IMG/VR virus record: IMGVR_UViG_3300034093_001431
Coordinates: 1-63,168 of that record
Length of the DNA stretch: 63,168 nucleotides
Strand: one strand, 5' to 3'
DNA from: a virus
Shown here: positions 7,252 through 14,317 of the stretch, one piece after another
How the letters are laid out: every line of letters starts with the position of its first letter
Numbering within the stretch: position 1 is the first letter of the stretch
Translations under genes and position numbers: made by a program
Notes under the pieces: model-generated
What the model saw: only the letters and a program-made list of their open reading frames with translations
Databases searched by the model: none
Told to the model about the DNA's origin: nothing

Positions 7252-7362
7252 ATGATTGTCCATATTGACCATAAGGCTAAGACTACATTGCCCGGACAAT
7301 GGCATTGGACAGATGGTTATTATGATTATGTTGAATGTTTAAAAAATAAAATCTATGAGTGA
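7252..7362 (+). CDS. Small protein, 36 aa
   Basis: MIVHIDHKAKTTLPGQ... contains a compact aromatic segment, GQWHWTDGYYDYVE. The stop overlaps the next start (ATGAGTGA around 7355). Codon and base composition are AT-rich like the following genes. No family recognised; start chosen at the internal ATG because upstream sequence is RNA-like. Confidence 0.45.
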   Translation: MIVHIDHKAKTTLPGQWHWTDGYYDYVECLKNKIYE

Positions 7363-7576
7363 ACAAGAAAAAATAGAATACATGCAGATTGCATTAGGTA
7401 TCCAAAAAATAGGTATTGACGAGGCTATGGCTGATAGAATCATTCAGACTTATGAAGGAATTCAAAAACTTGGTGGTGACTTCAGCTTGAAGGATGCTGT
7501 CAAGATTGAAATGGATATCCGTGAGAAATATGCTAAAAAATCTTTGGAGGCAGACAATGTGGATAAGAACAGTTAA
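7355..7576 (+). CDS. Hypothetical protein, 73 aa
   Basis: All-helical prediction: EQEKIEYMQIALGIQKIGI, then ADRIIQTYEGIQKLGG and SLKDAVKIEMDIREKY. It is AT-rich relative to the chromosome-like composition elsewhere in this phage. It overlaps a tiny downstream frame at 7557. Function unknown. Confidence 0.7.
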   Translation: MSEQEKIEYMQIALGIQKIGIDEAMADRIIQTYEGIQKLGGDFSLKDAVKIEMDIREKYAKKSLEADNVDKNS

Positions 7577-7643
7577 TGGAATAACTTGGATAGAAGTTGA
7601 GCAAACTTCACAAGGAATTTGGATACCAAAAATACGGAGGTGA
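7557..7643 (+). CDS. Very small protein, 28 aa
   Basis: MWIRTVNGITWIEVEQ... ends PKIRR. It begins inside the upstream gene and stops 3 nt before the ATG at 7647, filling the gap exactly. Sequence is short but has a plausible beta-hairpin pattern. Evidence is positional only. Confidence 0.4.
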   Translation: MWIRTVNGITWIEVEQTSQGIWIPKIRR

Positions 7644-7646
7644 CAA

Positions 7647-7931
7647 ATGATTAACCCAAAAGAAAAAGCAGATGAGTTAGTAAAGAAAATGTATAATACA
7701 GAGCATTGTGGTATTGAGCATTTTCCAAATAAAAGATATTGTGATTGCACAGAAATGAATTTGTATCAAGCCAAGCAATGTGCGTTAATAGCAGTTGACG
7801 AGATTATAGAAGCTAATCCTTATAAGTGGGTTTCTTTTATGAATCAATATACTGAAACTGTACTGACAAGTAATATCCCATATTGGCAAGAAGTTAAACA
7901 AGAAATAGAACTAATAAGAGTTGGCAAATGA
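7647..7931 (+). CDS. Hypothetical protein, 94 aa
   Basis: Starts INPKEKADELVKKMYN, with Cys and His residues spaced as HCGIEHF and YCDC, then YQAKQCALIAVDEIIEANPY. This pattern (a KADELV..M start and QAKQCALIAVDEII) is frequent in small Bacteroidetes phage proteins of unknown role. It overlaps the next gene by 4 nt (ATGA). Confidence 0.75.
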   Translation: MINPKEKADELVKKMYNTEHCGIEHFPNKRYCDCTEMNLYQAKQCALIAVDEIIEANPYKWVSFMNQYTETVLTSNIPYWQEVKQEIELIRVGK

Positions 7932-8257
7932 TAACAAAGGAACAGGTACAAGAAAAAATTAAATCCCTAGCGCAATTAGATCCGCACCCGAAAAGGAAAG
8001 CCAAGATCAAGCAGCTTAGAGAAGTTGAAATTATAGTGTCCTCCTACAGCGAGTCGCTATTGATACCTCAACTTGAGAGGTTAAGGAAAGAGATACACAT
8101 CATCAAGTCCGGGATGAAAGAGGCGATTGAAAACATGGGGGATGCTATCCCGCTAAATGTTAGACGCCAGACATACATCGAGGAGATGCAGCTTAGAAAG
8201 AAACAGAGACAGGCTCTGTACATCAATTACATCATAACAGGAAAAGGAATAAAATAA
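7928..8257 (+). CDS. Hypothetical protein, 109 aa
   Basis: Predicted to be mostly long helices (KEQVQEKIKSLAQL; LRKEIHIIKSGMKEAIENM). Basic, with KRKAKIKQLREVE. It starts in an ATGA overlap with the previous gene. No family recognised. Confidence 0.7.
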   Translation: MITKEQVQEKIKSLAQLDPHPKRKAKIKQLREVEIIVSSYSESLLIPQLERLRKEIHIIKSGMKEAIENMGDAIPLNVRRQTYIEEMQLRKKQRQALYINYIITGKGIK

Positions 8258-8263
8258 ATAATT

Positions 8264-8425
8264 ATGAATATCACAAGTAAAGCAGAGTACTACAAGAAGT
8301 TAGAAAACTTAAAGAGCTGGAAAGATTTTGCACTGTCTGGCGTAGTAAAGAACGTAGAAGTTGCAAACAAGATCGATGTTGAGATCTTTGAATTTAAAGA
8401 CAGGTATGATTACTTAGCAAGATAA
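8264..8425 (+). CDS. Small protein, 53 aa
   Basis: MNITSKAEYYKKLENL..., ending FKDRYDYLAR. A helical N-terminal half is followed by a short strand/helix. The start follows an A/T-rich leader 6 nt after the preceding stop. No family recognised. Confidence 0.6.
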   Translation: MNITSKAEYYKKLENLKSWKDFALSGVVKNVEVANKIDVEIFEFKDRYDYLAR

Positions 8426-8429
8426 GCTT

Positions 8430-8437
8430 TATATTTG
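8430..8437 (+). promoter_or_regulatory. TATATTTG promoter for the kissing-loop RNA
   Basis: Perfect -7 box directly after the stop codon at 8425. Transcription should start near 8441. Confidence 0.75.
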
Positions 8438-8441
8438 CAAC

Positions 8442-8550
8442 AAATACAGCCCACGTCTCGAAGAAGTACGAGCCTTCGAGGGGTGGGCAGGTAAGACTAA
8501 CCCCTTGCCTTAACCTAACCCCGTGGCTCGTACCTGCGGGGTTTTTTTAT
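8442..8550 (+). ncRNA. Structured small RNA with predicted kissing loops
   Basis: The RNA has its own promoter (8430) and terminator (8517-8550). Hairpin 1: GCCCAC (8449-8454) with GTGGGC (8483-8488), then TCTCGAAG (8456-8463) with CTTCGAGG (8474-8481). Hairpin 2: AGGTAA with TTGCCT. Hairpin 3 is the terminator. The loop of hairpin 1 holds GTACGAGC (8466-8473) and the terminator loop holds its exact complement GCTCGTAC (8526-8533), so the two loops can kiss over 8 bp. No known RNA family was recognised. Confidence 0.7.
8517..8550 (+). terminator. Terminator of the small RNA
   Basis: AACCCCG (8517-8523) pairs with CGGGGTT (8537-8543), then a T-run. The 13-nt loop is unusually large and takes part in the predicted loop-loop pairing. 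Confidence 0.85.
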
Positions 8551-8560
8551 TTTACAATCA

Positions 8561-9376
8561 ATGACACAACAGGGCAATATTAGAAAGCGATCATACACTG
8601 ATAACTATGTGGTTATATCAAACAACATAGCGCAGTGTAAAGACCTTACATGGGAAGAGAAGGGAATGATCTTATTCCTACAGAGCCTCCCTCAGGACTG
8701 GAAGATTCATAAATCTAGCCTGCACGAGTTCAGTTCTAGTGGAGACTACAGCACAAGAAACACCTTTAACTCACTGGTAAAGAAGGGTTACATACAGAGC
8801 ATAAGACTAACAAAAGAGGGTAACAAGTTTGCAGGATGGGAACATATCTTTGATGTTGAAAAGAATTTCAATTTAGATTTATCCACTTGTGGGAAACCCA
8901 CAAACGGGGAAACCAATATTGGGAAACCTCACACTACAAAAGAAAAAGATACAAAAGAAGAAGATACAAAAGAAGAAGAGGGCGCGAACAAAATTGTAAG
9001 TAAAAAGAGGGTGCATGCCGGCCCCTCAACATGTACCCTCGAGGAAGCGATTGAGTACGCCGAGAAGAACGGGTTCAACAAAGAGTTCGCCACCAAGTTC
9101 CACGGGTACTATGTCCGGTGCGAGTGGAAGGATAGCCAAGGCAAGGTCGTCAAGAACTGGAAGAACCGAATGAATAGCTGGATGAGCCGGGAGGATAACA
9201 GCAGGTACATGACCTCAGCAAACACTGACGTGATAAAGATGAACGGCTTCAGCAAGGACAACAAGACGGGTAAGTACTTCAGGGTCTGGGAGAGGGACGG
9301 AAAGACTTACCAGTGTGACAGCGGCGGAACTTTCATGTACGGGGATGACAGGGATAAAATACCATACAACCAATGA
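8561..9376 (+). CDS. Replication initiator-like protein with N-terminal winged helix
   Basis: 271 aa. Residues 10-105 match the helix-turn-helix replication proteins of phages and plasmids: YVVISNNIAQCKDLTWEEKGM, FLQSLPQDWKIH, then STRNTFNSLVKKGYI and a wing. A Lys/Glu-rich low-complexity linker (about 125-150) joins a C-terminal domain with FATKFHGYYVRCEW and WKNRMNSWMSRE, seen at the C-terminus of DnaD/replisome-organiser proteins. It overlaps the helicase gene by ATGA, fitting origin recognition or helicase loading. Confidence 0.75.
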   Translation: MTQQGNIRKRSYTDNYVVISNNIAQCKDLTWEEKGMILFLQSLPQDWKIHKSSLHEFSSSGDYSTRNTFNSLVKKGYIQSIRLTKEGNKFAGWEHIFDVEKNFNLDLSTCGKPTNGETNIGKPHTTKEKDTKEEDTKEEEGANKIVSKKRVHAGPSTCTLEEAIEYAEKNGFNKEFATKFHGYYVRCEWKDSQGKVVKNWKNRMNSWMSREDNSRYMTSANTDVIKMNGFSKDNKTGKYFRVWERDGKTYQCDSGGTFMYGDDRDKIPYNQ

Positions 9377-11265
9377 TAACAATATTCAGCAACATATTCG
9401 ACAAGACCCCTCACTACATTACAGTGGAGGCGGCGATCACAAGGATTAAGAACGGAAAGAGTAAGGAGAAGATAGAAGAGGTAAGGAGCCAGATCGACAA
9501 GGAGAGGGCGAACAGTCTCAAGAAGAACCTGCCAAGCATCTGCTTCAGCGGTAAGTTTACCGACAGGTTGGACAACTGCCTCATAGAACACAGCGGCTAT
9601 ATCGTCCTAGACTTTGATGACATTGATGACGTGGAAGGGTTCAAGACTAACCTGTTCAAGGACGAGTTCATCTACTCGTGCTGGGTGAGCCCGGGAGGTA
9701 ACGGGGTCAAGGCGTTAGTCAAGGTGGCTAAAGGAGACAGGCACCGCGAACACTTCGCCTCGCTCAAGGAGAAGTACCCTCTAGTCGACAAGAGCGGTGT
9801 GAATGTAAGCCGTGTGTGTTATGAATCTTACGACCCAAACATTCTTGTAAGGAGTACCCCGGTAGTGTACACGAAGTACATCGAAGAGGTCAAGGTAAGG
9901 TCAGAGGAGCAGGTCACCGACTACTCAATCATATACCAGACGATCATCAAGTGGCTAGCAAACAAGAACGATGCCTTCCGTACCGGAGAAAGGAACAGTT
10001 ACATCTACAAGCTAGCGTCGGCATGCTGCAGGTTTGGTATCCCGGAAGCTAACGCCGAGTACATGATAGTGGGCAGCTATGCTATAGGCAACTCTAGCTT
10101 CAGCGAGAAGGAGTGCGTCTCAGCCATTAAGAGTGCGTATAAATCAACTCAAAATACATTTGCTAGTGCTACCATCCAACACGGGACGTTAGTTGATTCT
10201 AAGACCTATAAAGAGGTCGAGATACCGAGGGGTGATGATTTCTACGACCCGAACGTGAAGGCTAAGGACGTGATGTACGGGGAGGACGTGAAGGACAAGG
10301 CGATGCAGATATACGACGGGGGAAGGGAGAACGTCATGCAGTGGGGTATCCCCATGCTTGACAAGCACTTCAAGAGGAGGAAGAAGGAGCTGACCCTCCT
10401 CAGCGGTATAGGAAACTACGGCAAGGGTTTGTGGTCCAAGTACCTTATGCTCATGAGGTCGATAAAGTTTGGAGAGAAGTGGGCGATCTTTGCCCCGGAG
10501 GATAACCCGGCGGAGGAGTTTTACATCGACCTTGTGGAGATGATGCTCGGCGCGGGTATAGACCCGTCCAACCACAGCCGCCCCAGCAGGATGAAGTACG
10601 AGTGGGCTTACGACTGGGTCAGCAGGCACTTCTTCTTCCTAGACCCCATAAGCATAACACCGACCCCGGCGTACATAAAGGAAAAGTTCTTGGAACTAAT
10701 CATCAAGGAGCAGGTGGACGGGTGCGTGATTGACCCGTTCAATCAGCTGTCAAACGACTACAGCAGTACGGGCGGCAGGGATGACAAGTACCTAGAAACA
10801 TTCCTGAGTGACATGCAGAGGTTCGCCCAGATCAACAACGTGTACATGGATATCGTGGCGCACCCGAAGACTATGAGAAAGGATGGGGCCCAGAACTATC
10901 CAATGCCCGACGTGTTTGACCTTGCGGGTGGCGCGATGTGGAACAACAAGGCTGACAACATAATGATATACCACAGGCCTAACCACCAGACGGATCCTAA
11001 CGATCCCCTTGCAGAGGTTGCGTTTAAGAAGATCAAGAAGCAGAAGATAACGGGCGTGAAGGGGGCGATTCAGATTGAATACGACTTCAAGATAAGGAGG
11101 TTCTTGTTCGAAGGTAAGGACGAGATGCAGGTAGCGATCGATCAAAAATTTACACCGGTTCAGCAGAGTATAAACACCGCAGTGAAATCAAACAATAATT
11201 TTTTAAAGACATACAAAGATGACTATGAACAGCCAGAGTATCCAAACGAGCCAGCCCCATTCTAA
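9373..11265 (+). CDS. VirE N-terminal (BT4734-like) / DnaB-type helicase fusion
   Basis: 630 aa. Residues 1-170 are a BT4734/VirE-N domain (YIVLDFDDIDD, GNGVKALVKV, VSRVCYESYDP), common in Bacteroidota mobile elements and linked to primase-polymerase folds. About 185-265 resembles a PriCT-type helical segment. The C-terminal half is a RecA-fold helicase: SGIGNYGKG at 344-352, PEDNPAEEFY, Walker B CVIDPFNQ (D454) and DIVAHPKTMRK. The Walker A lysine (K351) is followed by Gly instead of Ser/Thr, which is unusual. It probably acts as the replicative helicase. Confidence 0.85.
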   Translation: MITIFSNIFDKTPHYITVEAAITRIKNGKSKEKIEEVRSQIDKERANSLKKNLPSICFSGKFTDRLDNCLIEHSGYIVLDFDDIDDVEGFKTNLFKDEFIYSCWVSPGGNGVKALVKVAKGDRHREHFASLKEKYPLVDKSGVNVSRVCYESYDPNILVRSTPVVYTKYIEEVKVRSEEQVTDYSIIYQTIIKWLANKNDAFRTGERNSYIYKLASACCRFGIPEANAEYMIVGSYAIGNSSFSEKECVSAIKSAYKSTQNTFASATIQHGTLVDSKTYKEVEIPRGDDFYDPNVKAKDVMYGEDVKDKAMQIYDGGRENVMQWGIPMLDKHFKRRKKELTLLSGIGNYGKGLWSKYLMLMRSIKFGEKWAIFAPEDNPAEEFYIDLVEMMLGAGIDPSNHSRPSRMKYEWAYDWVSRHFFFLDPISITPTPAYIKEKFLELIIKEQVDGCVIDPFNQLSNDYSSTGGRDDKYLETFLSDMQRFAQINNVYMDIVAHPKTMRKDGAQNYPMPDVFDLAGGAMWNNKADNIMIYHRPNHQTDPNDPLAEVAFKKIKKQKITGVKGAIQIEYDFKIRRFLFEGKDEMQVAIDQKFTPVQQSINTAVKSNNNFLKTYKDDYEQPEYPNEPAPF

Positions 11266-11743
11266 AACAGAGGCCAAGCGCCGTGCGCGTAGATCTGATG
11301 ACCAGCCACTAACAAGGCTGTGCAGCAGGTGCGGTAACAGGAAAGACATAATGGCCTACAGGAAGAACGGGAATGTTTGTTATAAGTGCAGGTCCAAGAC
11401 TGTCTTCAACAAGGAGGCTGCTAAGATTGATGAGTGCGCCAAGGGTGTAAGAAAGTACCCGTACTTTGTGACGGTAATGCACGGCAACTTTGAGGAGTTT
11501 AACTTCTGTATCGTGTCGAGCAAAGGTTTTAACGAGAAGGACATGGAGGGGGCTATCAAGGATTCCGTCAGGGAAGTATTCGGGACCTGTGATGTCACCA
11601 TAAGCAAGGCTTCTATGTGGGAGGTTGACAAGATGTTTGACGACTCGGACGTGGTCACTGCTTACACAAGACATGCTGGAATCATCGAGTCGTTGATCAC
11701 CAGCTACCTTCGGGTCGCTAAGGACAAGATGCCTAAAAACTAA
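11219..11743 (+). CDS. Zinc-ribbon protein, 174 aa
   Basis: A disordered basic N-terminus is followed by a four-Cys ribbon, CSRCGNRKDIMAYRKNGNVCYKC (two CxxC pairs), and a C-terminal alpha/beta domain with FVTVMHGNFEEFNFCIV. The first 47 nt overlap the 3' end of the helicase gene; an ATG two codons later is an alternative start. Position suggests a replication accessory or regulator; family unknown. Confidence 0.75.
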   Translation: MTMNSQSIQTSQPHSKTEAKRRARRSDDQPLTRLCSRCGNRKDIMAYRKNGNVCYKCRSKTVFNKEAAKIDECAKGVRKYPYFVTVMHGNFEEFNFCIVSSKGFNEKDMEGAIKDSVREVFGTCDVTISKASMWEVDKMFDDSDVVTAYTRHAGIIESLITSYLRVAKDKMPKN

Positions 11744-11746
11744 AAT

Positions 11747-12190
11747 ATGTTAAAGGATAAAATCAGAAATATTGTTTTGTATGTTTGTAAAAAAAAGAAC
11801 ATGAATAATTTTGTCGTTTGCGACACGTCAATTAATGATGAGCCTGTTAAGGTTAAGTTCACGCTACTGTCTTCTAACAACAGAGAGATGTCCGAGACGA
11901 AGCATTCCCTGAAGTACGAAAACATACAGGACAGGGTCGAGTATTCCCCCGACATGATCGACAGCATGCGAATGCTTAACGAGGCTTTAGAGTTAGACAT
12001 TCAGGGCTTGAACCATTCTATGAAGTTCAAGGACGAAACCATTAAGCACCTTCAAGAAAGGAACGAAGCTCTTGAGGGTATGTTTGATACACACATAGAC
12101 TTCTATCACTCCAAGTTTATCCAGATGTTTTTATGGAACGCGGTAGTAACAGCTGCAATGGTTGCTACTATAATATACATCGCTTCATGA
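11747..12190 (+). CDS. Coiled-coil protein with C-terminal membrane anchor
   Basis: 147 aa. A short N-terminal strand domain is followed by a coiled coil (about 70-120, with LNEALELDIQGLNHSMKFKDETIKHLQERNEALEG shape) and a tail anchor (FLWNAVVTAAMVATIIYIA). It overlaps the GroES-like gene by ATGA. The 5' part is AT-rich. Function unknown; tail-anchored inner-membrane topology is inferred. Confidence 0.7.
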   Translation: MLKDKIRNIVLYVCKKKNMNNFVVCDTSINDEPVKVKFTLLSSNNREMSETKHSLKYENIQDRVEYSPDMIDSMRMLNEALELDIQGLNHSMKFKDETIKHLQERNEALEGMFDTHIDFYHSKFIQMFLWNAVVTAAMVATIIYIAS

Positions 12191-12453
12191 AACCGATAGG
12201 TGACGTACTCATAGTAAGACAACACAAGGACGAGGACTACAACAAGTGGTCGGTGATCGTCCCCAACCTTTCCGAGAAGAACAGGTTGTCTGGCGAGGTT
12301 GTGTACGCGGGGGATAAGGCGCAGAGTAAACCCGGTGACACTGTTGTGTTTAACCAGTGGGCTTTCTCTAAGCTAGACAAGGATGGTGATAAACTCCTCA
12401 TAATGAAGGAGACGAACGTAGGGATAATTTTAAAACAAATACAAAATGATTGA
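12187..12453 (+). CDS. Second co-chaperonin-like (GroES/gp31-type) protein
   Basis: 88 aa from the ATG at 12187; the earlier in-frame start lies inside the upstream gene. The Cpn10 pattern is clear: MKPIGDVLIVRQ, a loop with WSVIVPNLS in the mobile-loop position, LSGEVVYAGDKA, SKPGDTVVFNQW and the final KLLIMKETNVGIIL. It is quite different from the GroES at 1223, so it may give GroEL another lid with a larger cage, as T4 gp31 does for its capsid protein. That role is an inference. Confidence 0.75.
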   Translation: MKPIGDVLIVRQHKDEDYNKWSVIVPNLSEKNRLSGEVVYAGDKAQSKPGDTVVFNQWAFSKLDKDGDKLLIMKETNVGIILKQIQND

Positions 12454-12766
12454 AAAAGGTGTTATTACTCACATCGGCTCAGTGGAGCAGGTGAGTGAAA
12501 AGTTAACGAAGTTGTTATTCGTTATCGAGAAACAAGACGGAAACTACAAGAAGAACATCGCGTTCGAGCTTATCAACAACGCTGTTGGGCAACTCGATGG
12601 CGTGGGTGTTGGCTCGGAGGTTGAGGTAAAGGCAGACGTAAGCAGCCGAGAATACAACGGCAGGTGGTACACTCAGGCTAAGGCTTGGGCGGTAAACGTG
12701 ATGAGCGCTGTCTCGAACGGGGACCAAGCCGAGTCAGTTCCTGCAGATGACGACCTTCCGTTTTAA
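12446..12766 (+). CDS. DUF3127 single-stranded DNA-binding-like protein
   Basis: 106 aa. The N-terminal OB-fold-like region ends with VSSREYNGRWYTQAKAWAV, the hallmark of DUF3127 in Bacteroidota and their phages. An acidic linker and the tip DDDLPF follow, as in the SSB C-terminal peptide that recruits replication partners. It lies within the replication block and overlaps the previous gene by 8 nt. Confidence 0.85.
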   Translation: MIEKGVITHIGSVEQVSEKLTKLLFVIEKQDGNYKKNIAFELINNAVGQLDGVGVGSEVEVKADVSSREYNGRWYTQAKAWAVNVMSAVSNGDQAESVPADDDLPF

Positions 12767-12803
12767 TAACTCAGCAGGTAGCTAGATAACAACAAGTAAT
12801 CAA

Positions 12804-13052
12804 ATGGAAAACAATCCAACAAGCCCAATGACACTCGGGGAGTCGAGATGTCATATCAACTTCAATCCATCATCAGATGATAAGATTGGAACCTTCAAGC
12901 GTATGATGGCGAATGCTATTGACTACTGCAACAACGAGCTGCAAAGCACGGCGGATGGTGAGGCTAAGCGTTGCTTTAGCATCGCAATGACAGAGTTAGA
13001 AACTGCGCAGATGTATGCGGTAAAGGGCATTGCCAAGGGTCTAAAGAAATGA
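12804..13052 (+). CDS. Acb2/Tad1-like cyclic-nucleotide sponge candidate (anti-CBASS/anti-Thoeris)
   Basis: 82 aa. After MENNPTSPMTLGESR the protein reads as the helical Acb2/Tad1 hairpin domain: INFNPSSDDKIGTFKRMMANAIDYC, then RCFSIAMTELETAQMYAVKGIAKG. This matches the phage pattern 'FNPS..D.V..IK...A.LI' plus 'LA.T..E.A.MWAVKA'. Acb2 and Tad1 proteins bind cyclic nucleotide signals and block CBASS or Thoeris. The ATGA overlap with a Tad2-family gene supports a defense-evasion role. Ligand specificity cannot be read from sequence. Confidence 0.7.
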   Translation: MENNPTSPMTLGESRCHINFNPSSDDKIGTFKRMMANAIDYCNNELQSTADGEAKRCFSIAMTELETAQMYAVKGIAKGLKK

Positions 13053-13525
13053 GGTACTTTCAAAAAAAAACTATTCAAGCTATGGAGGCTTGGCATCCCG
13101 ACTATGACATGACAAATGTTAGTGTATCGGTTGAAGATAGTATTGCGAACAGTCCTAAAGTTGGAGATTTTATTGCAACTAATTCAAGCAATCCTAATGA
13201 CAAATGGTTAGTTGCCAAGGATTTTTTAAAGGAAAACTATATCGAGGTGAGTACATCTTCAAATGAACTAACATTCGGTCAAGCTATTGTGGCTGCTAAA
13301 TTAGGAAAGAAAGTAGCTCGTGCGGGGTGGAATGGTTCAGGAATGTATGCGTACATTGTACCTGCCAATAGTTATCCCGCGCAGACTGAAGCCGCAAGAC
13401 AAACCTTTGGTGATATGGTTCCTTACCGCGCATATTGGGCGTTGAAAACTGCTCAGAATGATGTAGCGACTTGGGCCCCAAGTGGAAGTGATTCTCTTGC
13501 AGAAGATTGGATGGTAATAGATTAA
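13049..13525 (+). CDS. tad2: Tad2 (DUF2829) family anti-Thoeris protein with N-terminal extension
   Basis: 158 aa. Residues 70-158 are a textbook DUF2829/Tad2 domain: LTFGQAIVAAKLGKKVARAG, WNGSGMYAYIVP, FGDMVPYRAYWALKTA and LAEDWMV at the end. Tad2 sequesters the 1''-3' gcADPR-type signal of Thoeris systems. The first 65 residues form an extra module (MRYFQKKTIQAMEAW, VGDFIATNSS, KDFLKENYIEV) common in small phage proteins. The gene is AT-rich compared with neighbours, suggesting recent gain. It overlaps the Acb2-like gene by ATGA. Confidence 0.85.
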   Translation: MRYFQKKTIQAMEAWHPDYDMTNVSVSVEDSIANSPKVGDFIATNSSNPNDKWLVAKDFLKENYIEVSTSSNELTFGQAIVAAKLGKKVARAGWNGSGMYAYIVPANSYPAQTEAARQTFGDMVPYRAYWALKTAQNDVATWAPSGSDSLAEDWMVID

Positions 13526-13526
13526 T

Positions 13527-13700
13527 ATGCGATTAACAGTTAACCATAGCAAGGACTGGTTGGCTCGGCACAGTAAGGGGCGAGGTTTATTCCTTTCCCC
13601 TTATTCTTTTGTAATAAACTACAAACTTGAATACCTCTGTACGGAAGTGTCTTACTATATCTGGAAGGAAGAGTTCAGGAGTTATATAGGCGATAATTGA
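13527..13700 (+). CDS. Small protein, 57 aa
   Basis: MRLTVNHSKDWLARHSK... is basic at the N-terminus with a Tyr-rich C-terminal half (YSFVINYKLEYLC, VSYYIWKEEF). It starts one base after the Tad2 stop codon and its stop overlaps the TTG start of ninG. No family recognised. Confidence 0.6.
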   Translation: MRLTVNHSKDWLARHSKGRGLFLSPYSFVINYKLEYLCTEVSYYIWKEEFRSYIGDN

Positions 13701-14215
13701 AAGAGAAGAAATGTAAGGTGTGTGGCAAAGGATTCGCGCCATTTAGATCCACGCAGCGAGTCTGCAGTGTGGAGTGTTCTGTCGTTGACGCGAAGGCTAA
13801 GTCTTGGCAGAAGGAGAAGAAGGTCAGGAAAGAGAATATGATCACGGCGTCCCAGTGGAGGAAGATGCTGCAGTCGTCGGTGAATGCGTATGTCAGAGCA
13901 AGGGACGAGGGGAGGCTGTGCATAAGCTGCAACAGACAACTGAAGGGGAAGTACGACGCGGGTCACTACTACAGTGTGGGGTCTTACCCTAACCTGAGGT
14001 ACGACGAGATGAATATATGGGGGCAGTGCGTTCACTGTAACCAGCACCTTCACGGCAACCTTATAGAGTACAGGACCAACCTCTTGCAGAGGATAGGAGA
14101 AGACGGGCTAGCTAGATTAGACTCGCTGAAGAATGAGCCGCTAAAGCTCACCGTTCCTGAAATAAAAGATTTAATTGAGGTTTACAAAAAAAAGATAAGG
14201 GAGTTGAAAAAGTAA
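13697..14215 (+). CDS. ninG: NinG/Rap-type recombination protein
   Basis: 172 aa, starting at TTG in a TTGA overlap. The N-terminus has a zinc finger (CKVCGKGFAP...CSVECS), and the C-terminal two-thirds is the NinG nuclease-like domain: CISCNRQL, YDAGHYYSVGSYPNLRYDEMN, WGQCVHCNQHLHGN and YRTNLLQRIG. Lambda NinG (Rap) acts on branched recombination intermediates. With the ERF annealing protein at 55436 it supplies phage recombination. Confidence 0.92.
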   Translation: MKEKKCKVCGKGFAPFRSTQRVCSVECSVVDAKAKSWQKEKKVRKENMITASQWRKMLQSSVNAYVRARDEGRLCISCNRQLKGKYDAGHYYSVGSYPNLRYDEMNIWGQCVHCNQHLHGNLIEYRTNLLQRIGEDGLARLDSLKNEPLKLTVPEIKDLIEVYKKKIRELKK

Positions 14216-14220
14216 CTCGG

Positions 14221-14228
14221 TATATTTG
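14221..14228 (+). promoter_or_regulatory. TATATTTG promoter
   Basis: Perfect -7 box right after ninG. It is followed within 80 nt by a terminator, so it may produce a short RNA. Confidence 0.65.
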
Positions 14229-14231
14229 CAC

Positions 14232-14304
14232 TAGGTTCGTTCACTTCTTATTGTTTTGTTTTTGTTTATTGGCAAGACCCCTGCACAAGAGCGGGGGTTT
14301 TGTT
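14232..14304 (+). ncRNA. Possible short U-rich RNA
   Basis: It lies between the 14221 promoter and the 14277-14304 terminator. The sequence is U-rich and unstructured apart from the terminator hairpin. It may be an sRNA or simply a promoter-terminator pair insulating early from late genes. Confidence 0.35.
14277..14304 (+). terminator. Rho-independent terminator before the late genes
   Basis: ACCCCTGC pairs with GCGGGGGT over 8 bp (one G-U), loop ACAAGA, then a TTTTGTTTT tract. Confidence 0.85.
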
Positions 14305-14305
14305 T

Positions 14306-14313
14306 TATATTTG
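14306..14313 (+). promoter_or_regulatory. Leaderless late promoter TATATTTG
   Basis: A perfect -7 box only 4 nt before the ATG at 14318, so the message is expected to begin at or within one or two bases of the start codon. Confidence 0.75.
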
Positions 14314-14317
14314 CCTC

